Source of the DNA: Paenibacillus glycinis
Lineage (GTDB): Bacteria > Bacillota > Bacilli > Paenibacillales > Paenibacillaceae
Length of the DNA stretch: 64,000 nucleotides
Assembly: GCF_009909185.1 (NCBI RefSeq)
Contig: NZ_JAAAMV010000018.1
Span: forward strand, 87,181-151,180
Direction of reading: 5' to 3'
Shown here piece by piece: positions 1 to 8,099 of the stretch (positions are counted from its first letter, which is position 1; each line of letters begins with the position of its first letter). The translations under genes and the position numbers were made by a program. The notes beneath the pieces were generated by a model. The model was not told the origin of the DNA and made no database searches. It saw only the letters and a program-made list of their open reading frames with translations.

Positions 1-519
1 TTTGAAGCGCAGCGCATGGACGATTTCCCGTTCGCGCAGGAATTTCAATCCGTCCTGCAGATCGACGTCATCCGTCATGTCGATGATCCACTGGTAGGTG
101 GTCCGCGCTTTTTCCTCCGCCGCGATATCCTCGTATAGGTCGGCGATCGGATCGCCCTTGGTCGCGATATAGGCCGCCGTCCACGGGACGCCCGAAGCGT
201 TGTTGTAGAACATGCCGTTGTCGTGGTTCACGTAGTTCGGCCCAAGCCCCGCGTCCTCCAGCTGCTTCGGCGTCGCATCCTTCGTCAGCTTGTAGATCAT
301 CGTCGCGATCATTTCCAGATGCGCGAATTCCTCGGTTCCGATATCCGTCAGCAATCCGACGACCTTGTCCGGGATGCTGTAACGCTGGTTCATGTACCGG
401 AGCGCCGCCGACAGCTCCCCGTCCGCGCCGCCGTATTGTTCGACCAGATAGCGCGCGATCCGCGGATCGCATTTGCTCACGCGCACCGGATACTGAAGCT
501 TCTTCTCATAAATCCACAC
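1..519 (-). CDS. cotJC: Spore coat protein CotJC, manganese-catalase family (3' end beyond window)
   Basis: The visible 173 residues begin WIYEKKLQYPVRV and continue with the ferritin-like motifs of Mn catalases: EELxAxLRYM-like GELSAALRYMNQ, then DIGTEEFAHLEM, and later AAEEKARTTYQWI, which supply the carboxylate and His ligands of the di-manganese site. CotJC is the inner-coat member of the CotJ set. I chose the GTG at 519 because AAGGAGG lies about 10 bases upstream; no ATG fits. The gene runs off the window at base 1; the family is about 190 residues, so only a short tail is missing. It is the last visible gene of the cotJA-cotJB-cotJC operon, 27 bases after cotJB. Whether it has catalase activity in the spore is not shown by the sequence. 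Confidence 0.93.
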   Translation of the reverse strand, partial: MWIYEKKLQYPVRVSKCDPRIARYLVEQYGGADGELSAALRYMNQRYSIPDKVVGLLTDIGTEEFAHLEMIATMIYKLTKDATPKQLEDAGLGPNYVNHDNGMFYNNASGVPWTAAYIATKGDPIADLYEDIAAEEKARTTYQWIIDMTDDVDLQDGLKFLREREIVHALRFK

Positions 520-546
520 GAGCGTCCCGCCTCCTTCGGATGATCC

Positions 547-810
547 TTACACCTGCCACGGCCACGGCGTTTCGACCCACTGCCACGGAAATTTGGAATA
601 GCTCAGCCCGAATTGCAGCAGCGGCCCGTACTGCATCTCGAATTGATGCGCGCATTGCTGGCGCTGCTGGGCCAGCTGATTGAACTGCTGGAGCGCTTGA
701 AGGTCGTTCGGATGCGTATCGAGATAGAGCGTCAGCTCGACCAGCCCGAAATCAAGCTGCTGCAGCTCGAGCAGCTTCTGATAATACTGTTCGTCCAGCT
801 GTTTATTCAT
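547..810 (-). CDS. cotJB: Spore coat protein CotJB
   Basis: This small protein of 87 residues begins MNKQLDEQYYQKLLELQQLD and ends in the aromatic tail PWQWVETPWPWQV. Its predicted helices (LQQLDFGLVELTLYLDTHPND) and the motif YLDTHPxD are typical of CotJB. An in-frame ATG lies further upstream at 831, but it has no ribosome site, whereas the ATG at 810 follows GAGGGGG, so 810 is preferred. The start overlaps the end of cotJA by 8 bases, which suggests coupled translation. In Bacillus the CotJ proteins are made in the mother cell under sigma E and assemble together in the inner coat; the same role is inferred here from family and gene order. Confidence 0.9.
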   Translation of the reverse strand: MNKQLDEQYYQKLLELQQLDFGLVELTLYLDTHPNDLQALQQFNQLAQQRQQCAHQFEMQYGPLLQFGLSYSKFPWQWVETPWPWQV

Positions 811-1039
811 CTTGTTCCGGCCCCCTCGCATTGCATTTCGATTCGTAGGGCCCGTAAAGCGCCGGCCATAAGGTACCCAGCTTCAGCGCGTCCGCGAGCG
901 AAAACTGCGGCAAATTCATCGGCTGAAACGGGATGTACTGGTTCGGCGCAACGTAATAGGTTTTGACGTATTTGGGCGGGCATGGGTCAAACGGACCAAC
1001 AAAGGGATACCAATCGCGCGTCGGTTTAACAGCGTTCAA
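803..1039 (-). CDS. cotJA: Spore coat-associated protein CotJA, TTG start
   Basis: The protein has 78 residues with the CotJA signature of Pro/Tyr/Phe-rich blocks: WYPFVGPFDPCPPKYVKTYY, then PNQYIPFQPMNLPQF and ALKLGTLWPALYGPY. The open frame extends upstream to 1195, but that extension reads like non-coding leader and has no ribosome site. A TTG at 1039 sits 8 bases after GAGGAGGGGG and gives a length close to the roughly 80 residues of the family, so TTG is taken as the start. It is the first gene of the cotJABC operon. A candidate sigma-E-type promoter lies 50-80 bases upstream. Confidence 0.88.
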   Translation of the reverse strand: MNAVKPTRDWYPFVGPFDPCPPKYVKTYYVAPNQYIPFQPMNLPQFSLADALKLGTLWPALYGPYESKCNARGPEQDE

Positions 1040-1090
1040 CTTCGCTTCCCCCTCCTCATGATGTTTTTGCGGACTTCGCTTACCACTCCT

Positions 1091-1120
1091 ATACTTATGT
1101 CCGCCATTAGGCGAATTTGC
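1091..1120 (-). promoter_or_regulatory. Candidate sigma-E promoter of cotJABC
   Basis: On the minus strand GCAAATT (1120-1114) and CATAAGTAT (1099-1091) are separated by 14 bases. This resembles the sigma-E pattern of a KCATATT -35 and a CATACAAT -10. The match is partial; the assignment rests mainly on the known sigma-E control of cotJ in Bacillus and on the position in front of cotJA. Confidence 0.4.
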
Positions 1121-1167
1121 TTGGACGCCCATTAAATAATTGATTTCCCGGGTAATATTGCGCGCAA

Positions 1168-1204
1168 CGAAAAAAGAGCTCCTGTCCGAGGACATAAGCT
1201 CTTC
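1168..1204 (-). terminator. Rho-independent terminator after the HlyC/CorC gene
   Basis: On the minus strand AAGAGCT and AGCTCTT arms enclose a short loop and are followed directly by a T run (TTTTTT). It lies 25 bases after the stop of the CorC-family gene. Confidence 0.85.
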
Positions 1205-1228
1205 TCCGTTTTAACAACCAATATTACC

Positions 1229-2569
1229 TCATTCTTCCAATAGCAACACTCCGGGCTCCTCCACCTTGGCGCGGTAAATAAAGACGCGCAGCACGCGCAG
1301 CGGCTCGCTCTCCGCGACCTCGAAGACGTAGCCGTCAAAATTCACCTTCTTGCCTCGCTCCGGATTGCCCTCCAACGCCGTGAACAGCCAGCCGCCGATC
1401 GTATCGACGTCTTCGTCCTCGATCTCGAGGTTGAACATGTCGTTGATTTCCTCGATCAGCATGCGGCCTTCCACGGAGGTGACGTCGCCCTTCACGATGA
1501 TTTCCGGCTGTTCGTTGTCGAATTCGTCGTGGATCTCTCCCACGATCTCCTCGAGAATCTGTTCCGTCGTCAGCATCCCGGCCGTCCCGCCGTATTCGTC
1601 GACGACGATCGCCAGCTGCGAATGCTTGCGCTGCATCAGCTTCAGCACGTGGCTGACTTCCATCGACTCGGGCACGTTCAGGATCGGCCTGAGGAATTTG
1701 GTCATCGTGTGTTCTTCGTCCGGGTCTGCCGTCAGCAGATCGGTAATATGTACGAAGCCGATCAATTGGTCCTTGTCTTCGACGCAGACCGGGTAACGCG
1801 TATGTTTGGTCGCATAGACGATCTTCATGTTCTCGTCGAACGGCAGATTAGCATACAGGCAGTCCATGTCCGTCCGCGGAAGCATCACTTCGCGGGCCAG
1901 CCGGTCGGAAAATTCGAAAATGTTGTCGAACAGCTTCAGCTCGTCCTTGTCGATAATCCCGCTCTTCGCGCTCTGATCCATCAGGATGCGGATTTCTTCC
2001 TCCGTATGCGCCGAGTCGTGCTCGCTCGCCGGCTTGACGCCGAAGATGCGAAGCAGCCCGTTGGCGGAACCGTTGAGCAGCCAAATCGCCGGCAGGAAGA
2101 CGCGGTAAAAGTACAGCAGCGGCATGGATGCCCACAGCGACGTGCCTTCGGATTTCTGGATCGCCAGCGATTTCGGAGCCAGCTCCCCGAGCACGATATG
2201 CAGGAACGTAATGACCAAGAAGCCGATCACGACCGACACGGTATGCATGACCGCTCCGTCGCTCAAGCCGAGCAAGTGAAAGAGCGGCTCCACGATCAGA
2301 TCCGATATGGCCGGTTCCCCCACCCAGCCGAGTCCGAGCGAAGCGAGCGTAATGCCGAGCTGCGTTGCCGACAAATACGCGTCCAGGCGCTGATTGACCT
2401 TGATCGCATACCGCGCTCGCGAATTGCCTTCGTTGACCAGCTGGGTCAACCGCGACTGCCTTACTTTCACGAGCGAAAATTCCGCGGCGACGAAAAAGCC
2501 GTTCAACAGCACTAAAATGAGGACGATGCAAAGATTCCAAAAGATCCTTCCGAACTCAAATTCCTGCAA
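1229..2569 (-). CDS. HlyC/CorC (CNNM) family membrane protein with CBS domains
   Basis: The 446-residue protein has the full CNNM/CorC layout. An N-terminal DUF21 region (about 1-195) carries four hydrophobic segments and the motif NGFFVAAEFSLVKV. A CBS pair follows (about 210-335, containing MLPRTDMDCL and RYPVCVEDKDQLIGFVHITDL), then a C-terminal CorC_HlyC domain (about 350-435, VEGRMLIEEIND and DTIGGWLF). The family is linked to magnesium or cobalt efflux and is often misnamed hemolysin; the ion is not readable from sequence. The start is a TTG with AGGAG about 12 bases upstream, slightly long. It lies 52 bases downstream of the YfkAB gene with no terminator between, so the two may be co-transcribed. 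A strong terminator follows. Confidence 0.9.
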   Translation of the reverse strand: MQEFEFGRIFWNLCIVLILVLLNGFFVAAEFSLVKVRQSRLTQLVNEGNSRARYAIKVNQRLDAYLSATQLGITLASLGLGWVGEPAISDLIVEPLFHLLGLSDGAVMHTVSVVIGFLVITFLHIVLGELAPKSLAIQKSEGTSLWASMPLLYFYRVFLPAIWLLNGSANGLLRIFGVKPASEHDSAHTEEEIRILMDQSAKSGIIDKDELKLFDNIFEFSDRLAREVMLPRTDMDCLYANLPFDENMKIVYATKHTRYPVCVEDKDQLIGFVHITDLLTADPDEEHTMTKFLRPILNVPESMEVSHVLKLMQRKHSQLAIVVDEYGGTAGMLTTEQILEEIVGEIHDEFDNEQPEIIVKGDVTSVEGRMLIEEINDMFNLEIEDEDVDTIGGWLFTALEGNPERGKKVNFDGYVFEVAESEPLRVLRVFIYRAKVEEPGVLLLEE

Positions 2570-2621
2570 AGGTCGTACTCGCTCCTCTCATCGGCCTTGC
2601 AGCCGCTTTCTCTCTGTACGA

Positions 2622-3761
2622 TTACAAGATCGCTTGGCGCGTGCCGAAATCCACGTCGCGGTAATACATGTCCTTCACGAGCAAGTTCGGACCGCAGCAG
2701 CCCGCGGCGGGACAATGGCAATCCACGCTCTTCGCGAGCGGATGGGACAGCCAGCGGTCGAACAGGTTGTCCAAGCGGCTGTTCCGGATATTGCCGAACG
2801 CCGGCACGTCCGAGAAATCGGTAACGAACACGTCGCCCGTGAATAAATTCACGTTCAGCCGGTTGCGTCCGTCCGGATCGTTGCGGACCGTGACCAAGGG
2901 CTCATTCGCCAGCCGCTTCAGCAACGCACGATCCAAAGCATCCTCGCTGCAGCCGTAGAACGGAAGGGTGCCGAACAGCATCCATAGGTCAGGATTGCGG
3001 TGATCCAGCAGATCGCCGACCGCGTCGCGCATCTGCGCCGGCGTAATGACCGGCAGATCCGCGGCGAACGCGCTCGGATACATCGGATGCACCTCGTGGC
3101 GGCGGCAGCCCATTTCGGCGATAAGGCGGTGAATGTCCGGCATCTTGCGGTGCGTGCGATAGTTGATCATCGATTCCGCCGATACGAACAGTCCGCCGTC
3201 GCTCAGCTTTCTCGCGTTCTCCAGCATCCGGTCGTACATCCGCGCGGCGACGGCTTGCGGCACCGGATGGCCGCTCTTGGCAAAGCCGATCTCGTGAAAA
3301 TCGTCCGCCGAGGTGTAGTTGAACGAAATATGCATGACGTCGAGGTACGGCGCGATCGCCTCATACCTGCCGTAATCCAGCGTAATGTTCGAGTTGATTT
3401 GAGAAAATATACCCCGGCTGCGGGCATATTGAAGCAGCGGGATCATATAGTCCTTGACGGCGCGTTCCGAGAAGGTCGGTTCCCCGCCGGTAATGCTGAT
3501 CGTCTTCAAGTGTTCGATCTCGTCGAGCCTGCGCAGCATCAAGTCGAGCGGCAATTTCTCCGGCTCCGAGAGCACCAGCGAATCGCCGACCGCGCAATGC
3601 TCGCAGCGCATGTTGCAGAGATTGGTAAGCGTCATCTCCACGCTCGTCAGCCGGTGGCGTCCATGGCTCCGCAGCGAGAGAATCGGGTCCCAAGGATCAT
3701 TCTTGGGCGTAAAGGGCGAAGGTATTGCATTTAACATTGTGTTCAGCACCTGACTTTTCAT
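2622..3761 (-). CDS. yfkAB: Radical SAM / CxCxxxxC protein YfkAB
   Basis: The protein has 379 residues. The radical SAM cluster motif is CNMRCEHC (near residue 48), followed by the SAM-binding ITGGEPTFSE. Near the C-terminus DCHCPAAGCCGPN gives the CxCxxxxC(C) motif that defines the YfkAB family, probably an auxiliary Fe-S site. The substrate of this family is unknown. A second in-frame ATG at 3737 has a weak AGGTG site; neither start has a strong ribosome site, so the N-terminus is uncertain by 8 residues. In Bacillus subtilis yfkA and yfkB were first annotated as two genes; here the frame is a single uninterrupted one. The neighbours (CorC, HD-GYP) do not indicate a pathway. Confidence 0.88.
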   Translation of the reverse strand: MKSQVLNTMLNAIPSPFTPKNDPWDPILSLRSHGRHRLTSVEMTLTNLCNMRCEHCAVGDSLVLSEPEKLPLDLMLRRLDEIEHLKTISITGGEPTFSERAVKDYMIPLLQYARSRGIFSQINSNITLDYGRYEAIAPYLDVMHISFNYTSADDFHEIGFAKSGHPVPQAVAARMYDRMLENARKLSDGGLFVSAESMINYRTHRKMPDIHRLIAEMGCRRHEVHPMYPSAFAADLPVITPAQMRDAVGDLLDHRNPDLWMLFGTLPFYGCSEDALDRALLKRLANEPLVTVRNDPDGRNRLNVNLFTGDVFVTDFSDVPAFGNIRNSRLDNLFDRWLSHPLAKSVDCHCPAAGCCGPNLLVKDMYYRDVDFGTRQAIL

Positions 3762-3867
3762 AATTACATGTCACTCTTCGTTGCTTTCCTCTTATTGTAA
3801 TGTCCATTGCGGCATGATGCAAACGGCCCGGACTTGGGCGATTAGCGTTCGTTCTTGCAGCGGCATG

Positions 3868-3893
3868 ACAAAAGGAGCCCGAACGGCTCCTCG
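3868..3893 (-). terminator. Terminator after HD-GYP gene
   Basis: On the minus strand GGAGCC, GTTC loop, GGGCTCC and a TTTT tail form a short stable hairpin 37 bases after the HD-GYP stop codon. Confidence 0.8.
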
Positions 3894-3929
3894 GACCTTC
3901 ATATTCTGCTGCCGGCCAGGTATCCGTCA

Positions 3930-5045
3930 TTACGAACTCGCTGCTTCGGCCAGCGCCTGGTTCTCGTTCACGCTGACGATCATCGTCGTAAGCTGCTTGG
4001 ACAAATCCACTTCGTACGGCGCTTTGAGCTCCTGTCCCGCTTCGTCGTTCAGCACCCGAACGACGGGTCGATGCGGAATGGACGAATTGATATCAACGAC
4101 GACGCCGACTTCGCCGGTTTGCAGCCGGACGGTCACGCCGAGCGGATAAATCGCGACTTTGTCCCGAAACAGCTGCAGCATGCGCTGCTCGTACAGCGTC
4201 CCCGTTCCGGCGTACAACGATTCTACCGCTTCGTGCGGGAGCATGGGATTGCGATATACGCGCGTTGTCGTCATCGCGTCGTAGGAATCCACGATGCCGA
4301 TCCACTTTGCGTATTCATGAATCTCGTCGCCCTTGATGCCGCGCGGATAACCGCTGCCGTCGAGCCGTTCATGATGCTGGTAGGCGCAGTGGGCGGCGAG
4401 CAGCGGAATGTTCGGCTCATCCTTGAGCAGATAATAGCCTCGCTCCGCATGACGCTTCATCTCCTCGTATTCGTCCCGGGAGAGGTTGTCGTTCTTCTTC
4501 AAGATATTCACGCTGATCTGCGTCTTGCCGATATCGTGCAGAACGGCGCCGAGACCGAGCGTCATGAGCTCGTCCCGGGAATAGCCGTTCGCGATGCCGA
4601 GCACGGTCGTATAGACCGACACGTTCAGCGAATGATTGAACAAATAGTTATCGACGATGCCCATGTTCATCAACATGACCATGGCGTCCTTCTGCCCGGT
4701 CAGATCGTCGATGACCATCCCCATGATCTGGCGAAACGACTTTCCGATATAAGGGTAGGTGACGCCGCTCTTGCGGTTGGGCCTGTCCATCAGGTTCCGG
4801 AAATTCGTACGGATCTCGGTTAGCGCGCGGTGTCTCGTTTCCTCGCTGATGAGATCCGGCACGACCAGGTCAGCCGTACGGGGATCCTGGATGTACACGT
4901 AATGAATGCCGCATTCATAGAGGCGGGTGATGAGCTTATGATTTAATTCGACGTCCGCACCGAGCAAAACAAGGCCCTCTTCGGAATAAATCTTCTTCGC
5001 GAGCCTCATGCCGGGCTGGCACAAATGAATGGGCAGTAAACGCAT
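3930..5045 (-). CDS. HD-GYP domain protein (probable cyclic di-GMP phosphodiesterase)
   Basis: The protein has 371 residues. An N-terminal region of about 100 residues starts MRLLPIHLCQPGMRLAKKIY, the usual cap of this subfamily. The HD-GYP domain spans about 120-290 and shows the HD pair at 170-171 (AVLHDIGKTQ), then QHHERLDGSGYPRG (223-236), which contains the HHE and GYP signatures, and VDSYDAMTTTRVYR. A C-terminal tail (about 310-371) is beta-rich (TVRLQTGEVGVVVDI). HD-GYP proteins hydrolyse cyclic di-GMP; activity is inferred from the intact metal ligands. There is no receiver or membrane segment. A second protein with the same layout is encoded at 10104-11159. A sigma-A promoter with two possible Spo0A boxes lies upstream. 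Confidence 0.9.
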   Translation of the reverse strand: MRLLPIHLCQPGMRLAKKIYSEEGLVLLGADVELNHKLITRLYECGIHYVYIQDPRTADLVVPDLISEETRHRALTEIRTNFRNLMDRPNRKSGVTYPYIGKSFRQIMGMVIDDLTGQKDAMVMLMNMGIVDNYLFNHSLNVSVYTTVLGIANGYSRDELMTLGLGAVLHDIGKTQISVNILKKNDNLSRDEYEEMKRHAERGYYLLKDEPNIPLLAAHCAYQHHERLDGSGYPRGIKGDEIHEYAKWIGIVDSYDAMTTTRVYRNPMLPHEAVESLYAGTGTLYEQRMLQLFRDKVAIYPLGVTVRLQTGEVGVVVDINSSIPHRPVVRVLNDEAGQELKAPYEVDLSKQLTTMIVSVNENQALAEAASS

Positions 5046-5107
5046 CCTATCGACCCCTGCCTTGCTTCTATTTTCCTATACGCTTAGGACTATTACCTCG
5101 TAATGTT

Positions 5108-5160
5108 AATGTAAGGGATTTAAGGAAAAAGAGCAAGAACAGTTTCGCCAAATGTCGACA
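5108..5160 (-). promoter_or_regulatory. Promoter of the HD-GYP gene with two possible 0A boxes
   Basis: On the minus strand TTGCTC (5136-5131) and TACATT (5113-5108) are 17 bases apart, a plausible sigma-A promoter. Just upstream, TGGCGAA (5150-5144) matches the Spo0A box TGNCGAA exactly and TGTCGAC (5160-5154) matches 6 of 7. The two are 10 bp apart, the usual tandem spacing. Binding by Spo0A is inferred. Confidence 0.45.
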
Positions 5161-5168
5161 AAATTTTC

Positions 5169-6017
5169 CTATCTCATGACAAAAACCCAGAACAGCGCTG
5201 CTAGAATAAACCGGTAAATCGCGAAATGCGTCAGCTTGACTTTCTGGATGAAGCGCAGGAACAGCACGATGACGAGCCATGCCACGACGAAGGATACGAG
5301 GAAACCGACGATAAAAAAGGTCAGGTTGTCGCCCGTGATGTATTTGTAACTGTCGAGCATCTCGTACCCGGAGGCGACCACCATGATCGGAATCGCCATC
5401 AGGAAGGAAAAGTCCGCGGCGGCTTTATAGCTCGTCCCCGTCAGCATCCCGCCGGCGATCGTGGAGCCCGAACGCGAGAATCCCGGCCAGAGCGATAAAC
5501 ATTGCAGAAGCCCGATCATGAATGCTTGGCGGTACGTCATATCGTCCATCGTTTCCGCCTTGACACGGATGCGGCCCGAATTGGAAAGCTTCTCCGCGAC
5601 GATCATATAGATCCCGCCGACGACAAGGGAGATGAGAACCGGGGCTTGGTTAAAGCCTTCGCCTTTAATGACGTCCTTCAGCACGTAAGCGAGCAGCATC
5701 GCCGGCACGATGCCGAGCGCGACGTGAATGAGGTTCAACTTCTTGCGGGCAGCGGAACGGCCGTCGCCGAACGTTCCAAGCGATACCGTCTTGCGGGAGA
5801 GGCCGAACAAATCGGCGATCCGTTGCCGGTAAACGAGCGCCATCGCGAGAATGGCTCCCAATTGAATGATGATCTCGAACGTGACGATGGCTTGGTCGTC
5901 AGACGCGATGCCAAGCAGCTTGTTCGTCAAAATCATGTGCCCCGACGAAGATACGGGCAGAAACTCGGTCAAGCCTTCCACAATCCCCAAAATAATCGAA
6001 TGAATAATGTCTCCCAT
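5169..6017 (-). CDS. uppP: Undecaprenyl-diphosphatase UppP (BacA family)
   Basis: This integral membrane enzyme of 282 residues dephosphorylates undecaprenyl diphosphate so that the lipid carrier of cell-wall synthesis is recycled. The first signature, EGLTEFLPVSSSGHM (about residues 14-28), and the second, LSLWPGFSRSGSTIAGG (about 165-181), contain the Glu, Ser and Arg residues needed for catalysis. About eight hydrophobic segments are visible. The ATG at 6017 is chosen because AGGAGGG lies 5 bases upstream; the ATG at 6035 has no such site. It stands 102 bases after the YunD-like gene and 123 bases before the HD-GYP gene, with no clear terminator after it. Confidence 0.95.
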   Translation of the reverse strand: MGDIIHSIILGIVEGLTEFLPVSSSGHMILTNKLLGIASDDQAIVTFEIIIQLGAILAMALVYRQRIADLFGLSRKTVSLGTFGDGRSAARKKLNLIHVALGIVPAMLLAYVLKDVIKGEGFNQAPVLISLVVGGIYMIVAEKLSNSGRIRVKAETMDDMTYRQAFMIGLLQCLSLWPGFSRSGSTIAGGMLTGTSYKAAADFSFLMAIPIMVVASGYEMLDSYKYITGDNLTFFIVGFLVSFVVAWLVIVLFLRFIQKVKLTHFAIYRFILAALFWVFVMR

Positions 6018-6119
6018 GGAACCCTCCTGAAACATACTTAACGTGCAACAATGAATACAAAAGCGGTGTCATTCGTATAGACGACGGATTTCCGGACTAA
6101 CATCGCTTCGCCGGCCCGA

Positions 6120-7559
6120 TTAACGGGAGAGCCATCGCTCCCGAAAGCTGTCGGCGACCGCATCTCGGTCCTGCAGCTCCCGTTCGAGCACGTCACGGAT
6201 AAATTCAGGCAAAAAATACGCGATGTCCGTGCCGTTCTTGATTTTCTCATAGCCGGCCCCAAACGTAAACATGTCGATCGTCCCAACCGCGTAGTCGCGG
6301 TTATCGTCGAGCTCTTGCCCATCGACCGAGATGGAAGCGATCTGGGCGTTCGGCGGCCCCATCGGATCGTAACGAATAACCATGCCGTCCACGGCCAAGG
6401 TTCCGAGCACCGACCCGCGGAAGCCGAAGCCGCGGATCTGCTTCTCGATAAAGCCGATCTGCAGCGATTGCTCCAGGCTGATCCGGATATCCCTGCCGGA
6501 AAGCTTGATCCGGCACGGATTGATCGGCGACGGGCATAACGCGTGGAGCTCGCCGGCGGTCACTTTGCCGGCCGTAAGTCCGCCGAGCAGCTGTCCGGCG
6601 TTCACGATGCCGATTTCCGCCCCCGTCCAGCGCCGCAATCCCGCGGCGAGCAGATTGACGAGCGGCGATTCCCGATCCGCCAATGCCGGCAACGGAGCTT
6701 CAAGCACGGTGATCACCCGCCCGAGGCGCTCCACGCTGCCTCGATGATACGCATTGATGATGCTTCTCGCATCCGGTTCCTCGGGATAGTCCGTCATCGG
6801 CACGCAGGTCGCCTTGAAAGCCGGACGCTTCCCGCCGTCGAACCGGACTTCCACGCGGCCGACATATTCTCCGTACTTCCCCGTCGCGCAAATATGCGTC
6901 TCGCCGATAATCTCCGGTTCCTCCAGCAAATGATGCGTATGCCCGCCCAGGATCAGGTCGATGCCGGGAATCGATTCCGCCATCCGCCGGTCGAGCGGCA
7001 GCCCGACATGGGACAGCACGACGACCACGTCGACCTCGTCGCGAACGACCGCGACTTGCTCCGCGACCGCAACAAGCGGATTCGTCACCTCCCAGCCCAG
7101 CAGTTCGTAAAACTCCGCGAACGCAGCCGTGACTCCGACGATGCCGAAGCGAACGCCGGCTTTCTCGATTATCGCGTGCGGCAGCAGCCAGGACGGGCGC
7201 GTTCCCGCTTCCCTCCGGTACAGGTTCGCGCATACCGTTTTGAATTTCGCCTCCGCGCCGAAAGCCTCGTCCAGCTGCTCCGGCGTAAAGGTCAAGCCTT
7301 CGTTGTTGCCGAGCGTCGCGGCTTCGTACCCGGCCGCGTTCAGCAAGGCGATATTCGCCAGGCCGTCGCTCGCTTCCGTCTCGACCCGCATGCGGTCCAT
7401 ATGATCCCCGATATCCAGAGCCAACACGCGATTGACGCCGTGCGTGTCCCGGGCTTCTTCGATGTATGCCGCGATTTTGGCCGCTTGTTCCAGCCTGCTG
7501 TGAATGTCGTTGCTGTGAAGCAGGACGACATCGGGCGCATTCGTTGCCATATCCCTCAT
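6120..7559 (-). CDS. yunD: 5'-nucleotidase / metallophosphatase, YunD-like
   Basis: The protein has 479 residues and lacks a signal peptide, unlike secreted 5'-nucleotidases. The N-terminal calcineurin-like phosphoesterase domain shows LLHSNDIHSRL (14-24), LDIGDHMDRM, TLGNNEGL, VVLSHVGLPLDR and LGGHTHH. The C-terminal 5'-nucleotidase domain includes GIVNAGQLLGGL and the closing GAGYEKIKNG. The usual GNHE motif is GNNE here, which keeps the metal-binding Asn. This layout matches B. subtilis YunD, a predicted cytoplasmic nucleotide or sugar-phosphate hydrolase. The ATG at 7559 follows GGGAGGC. It lies 22 bases after the small molybdopterin-fold gene, so it probably belongs to the moaA operon. 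Confidence 0.82.
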   Translation of the reverse strand: MRDMATNAPDVVLLHSNDIHSRLEQAAKIAAYIEEARDTHGVNRVLALDIGDHMDRMRVETEASDGLANIALLNAAGYEAATLGNNEGLTFTPEQLDEAFGAEAKFKTVCANLYRREAGTRPSWLLPHAIIEKAGVRFGIVGVTAAFAEFYELLGWEVTNPLVAVAEQVAVVRDEVDVVVVLSHVGLPLDRRMAESIPGIDLILGGHTHHLLEEPEIIGETHICATGKYGEYVGRVEVRFDGGKRPAFKATCVPMTDYPEEPDARSIINAYHRGSVERLGRVITVLEAPLPALADRESPLVNLLAAGLRRWTGAEIGIVNAGQLLGGLTAGKVTAGELHALCPSPINPCRIKLSGRDIRISLEQSLQIGFIEKQIRGFGFRGSVLGTLAVDGMVIRYDPMGPPNAQIASISVDGQELDDNRDYAVGTIDMFTFGAGYEKIKNGTDIAYFLPEFIRDVLERELQDRDAVADSFRERWLSR

Positions 7560-7581
7560 GCTTGCCTCCCGGTTGCGCGAT

Positions 7582-8049
7582 TCAACGCTTGATTCGCATC
7601 TCATCCGCTGAGAAAGTCTGCTTGAATCCGAACGATGCTTCGCCGCGCTTCTCTTCATCCTGCAAGAACCGGCAGCCGACCACGCTTTTGACGTTCAAGC
7701 ACTCGCTTGACCCGTTCGGCACGTAGAGCCGGATCGGTCCGTTCTTGAGCAATGGCGCTCCGTCGATGGCGAACTGAACCGACGCGTCCGTCAGCTGTTC
7801 CCATGGGATGATCGCCTCGAACGTATCGGCCGCCTCGATCTTCAAATGCGTCGGCAGGGGCGCCTGCGGGTCGATTCCCTGCTGCTCGCGAAATCGTGCC
7901 AACCATTCGCCGATGTCGAACGCTTCGCCCGCGGCGCCCGGGACGCGATCGGACGCCTGAAAAACGCGGCCTGCCAGACGGGCCATATCCTCCGGGATCG
8001 TCTTGACCGGCTGAAGGCCGGGATAATAAACAGTTATCATGTGCGTCAT
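7582..8049 (-). CDS. Small protein resembling the molybdopterin-binding oxidoreductase fold
   Basis: The protein has 155 residues. The second half, from FEAIIPWEQLTDASVQFAID through GAPLLKNGPIRLYVPNGSS and LNVKSVVGCRFL, resembles the part of sulfite-oxidase-type domains that reads as a designed pattern of GxPLRLxxP and VKxV. The N-terminal half, where the molybdenum-binding Cys normally sits, does not show that motif. It may therefore be a shortened or non-catalytic member of the fold, or a protein that only handles the cofactor. Start: ATG at 8049 after GAAAGGAAG. It lies 50 bases after moaA and 22 bases before the yunD-like gene, in the same direction. The link to molybdopterin comes partly from this context. 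It could also be an unrelated small conserved protein. Confidence 0.5.
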   Translation of the reverse strand: MTHMITVYYPGLQPVKTIPEDMARLAGRVFQASDRVPGAAGEAFDIGEWLARFREQQGIDPQAPLPTHLKIEAADTFEAIIPWEQLTDASVQFAIDGAPLLKNGPIRLYVPNGSSECLNVKSVVGCRFLQDEEKRGEASFGFKQTFSADEMRIKR

Positions 8050-8099
8050 TGGCCGCTTCCTTTCTTCATCTGCTGCGGCATCGCGCCGAACCGGCCGTT

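Noticed and set aside
1040..1195. N-terminal extension of CotJA to an ATG-like start at 1195
   Set aside because: The extension covers a likely promoter and the terminator of the preceding gene, and the TTG at 1039 has a far better ribosome site and the family's length.
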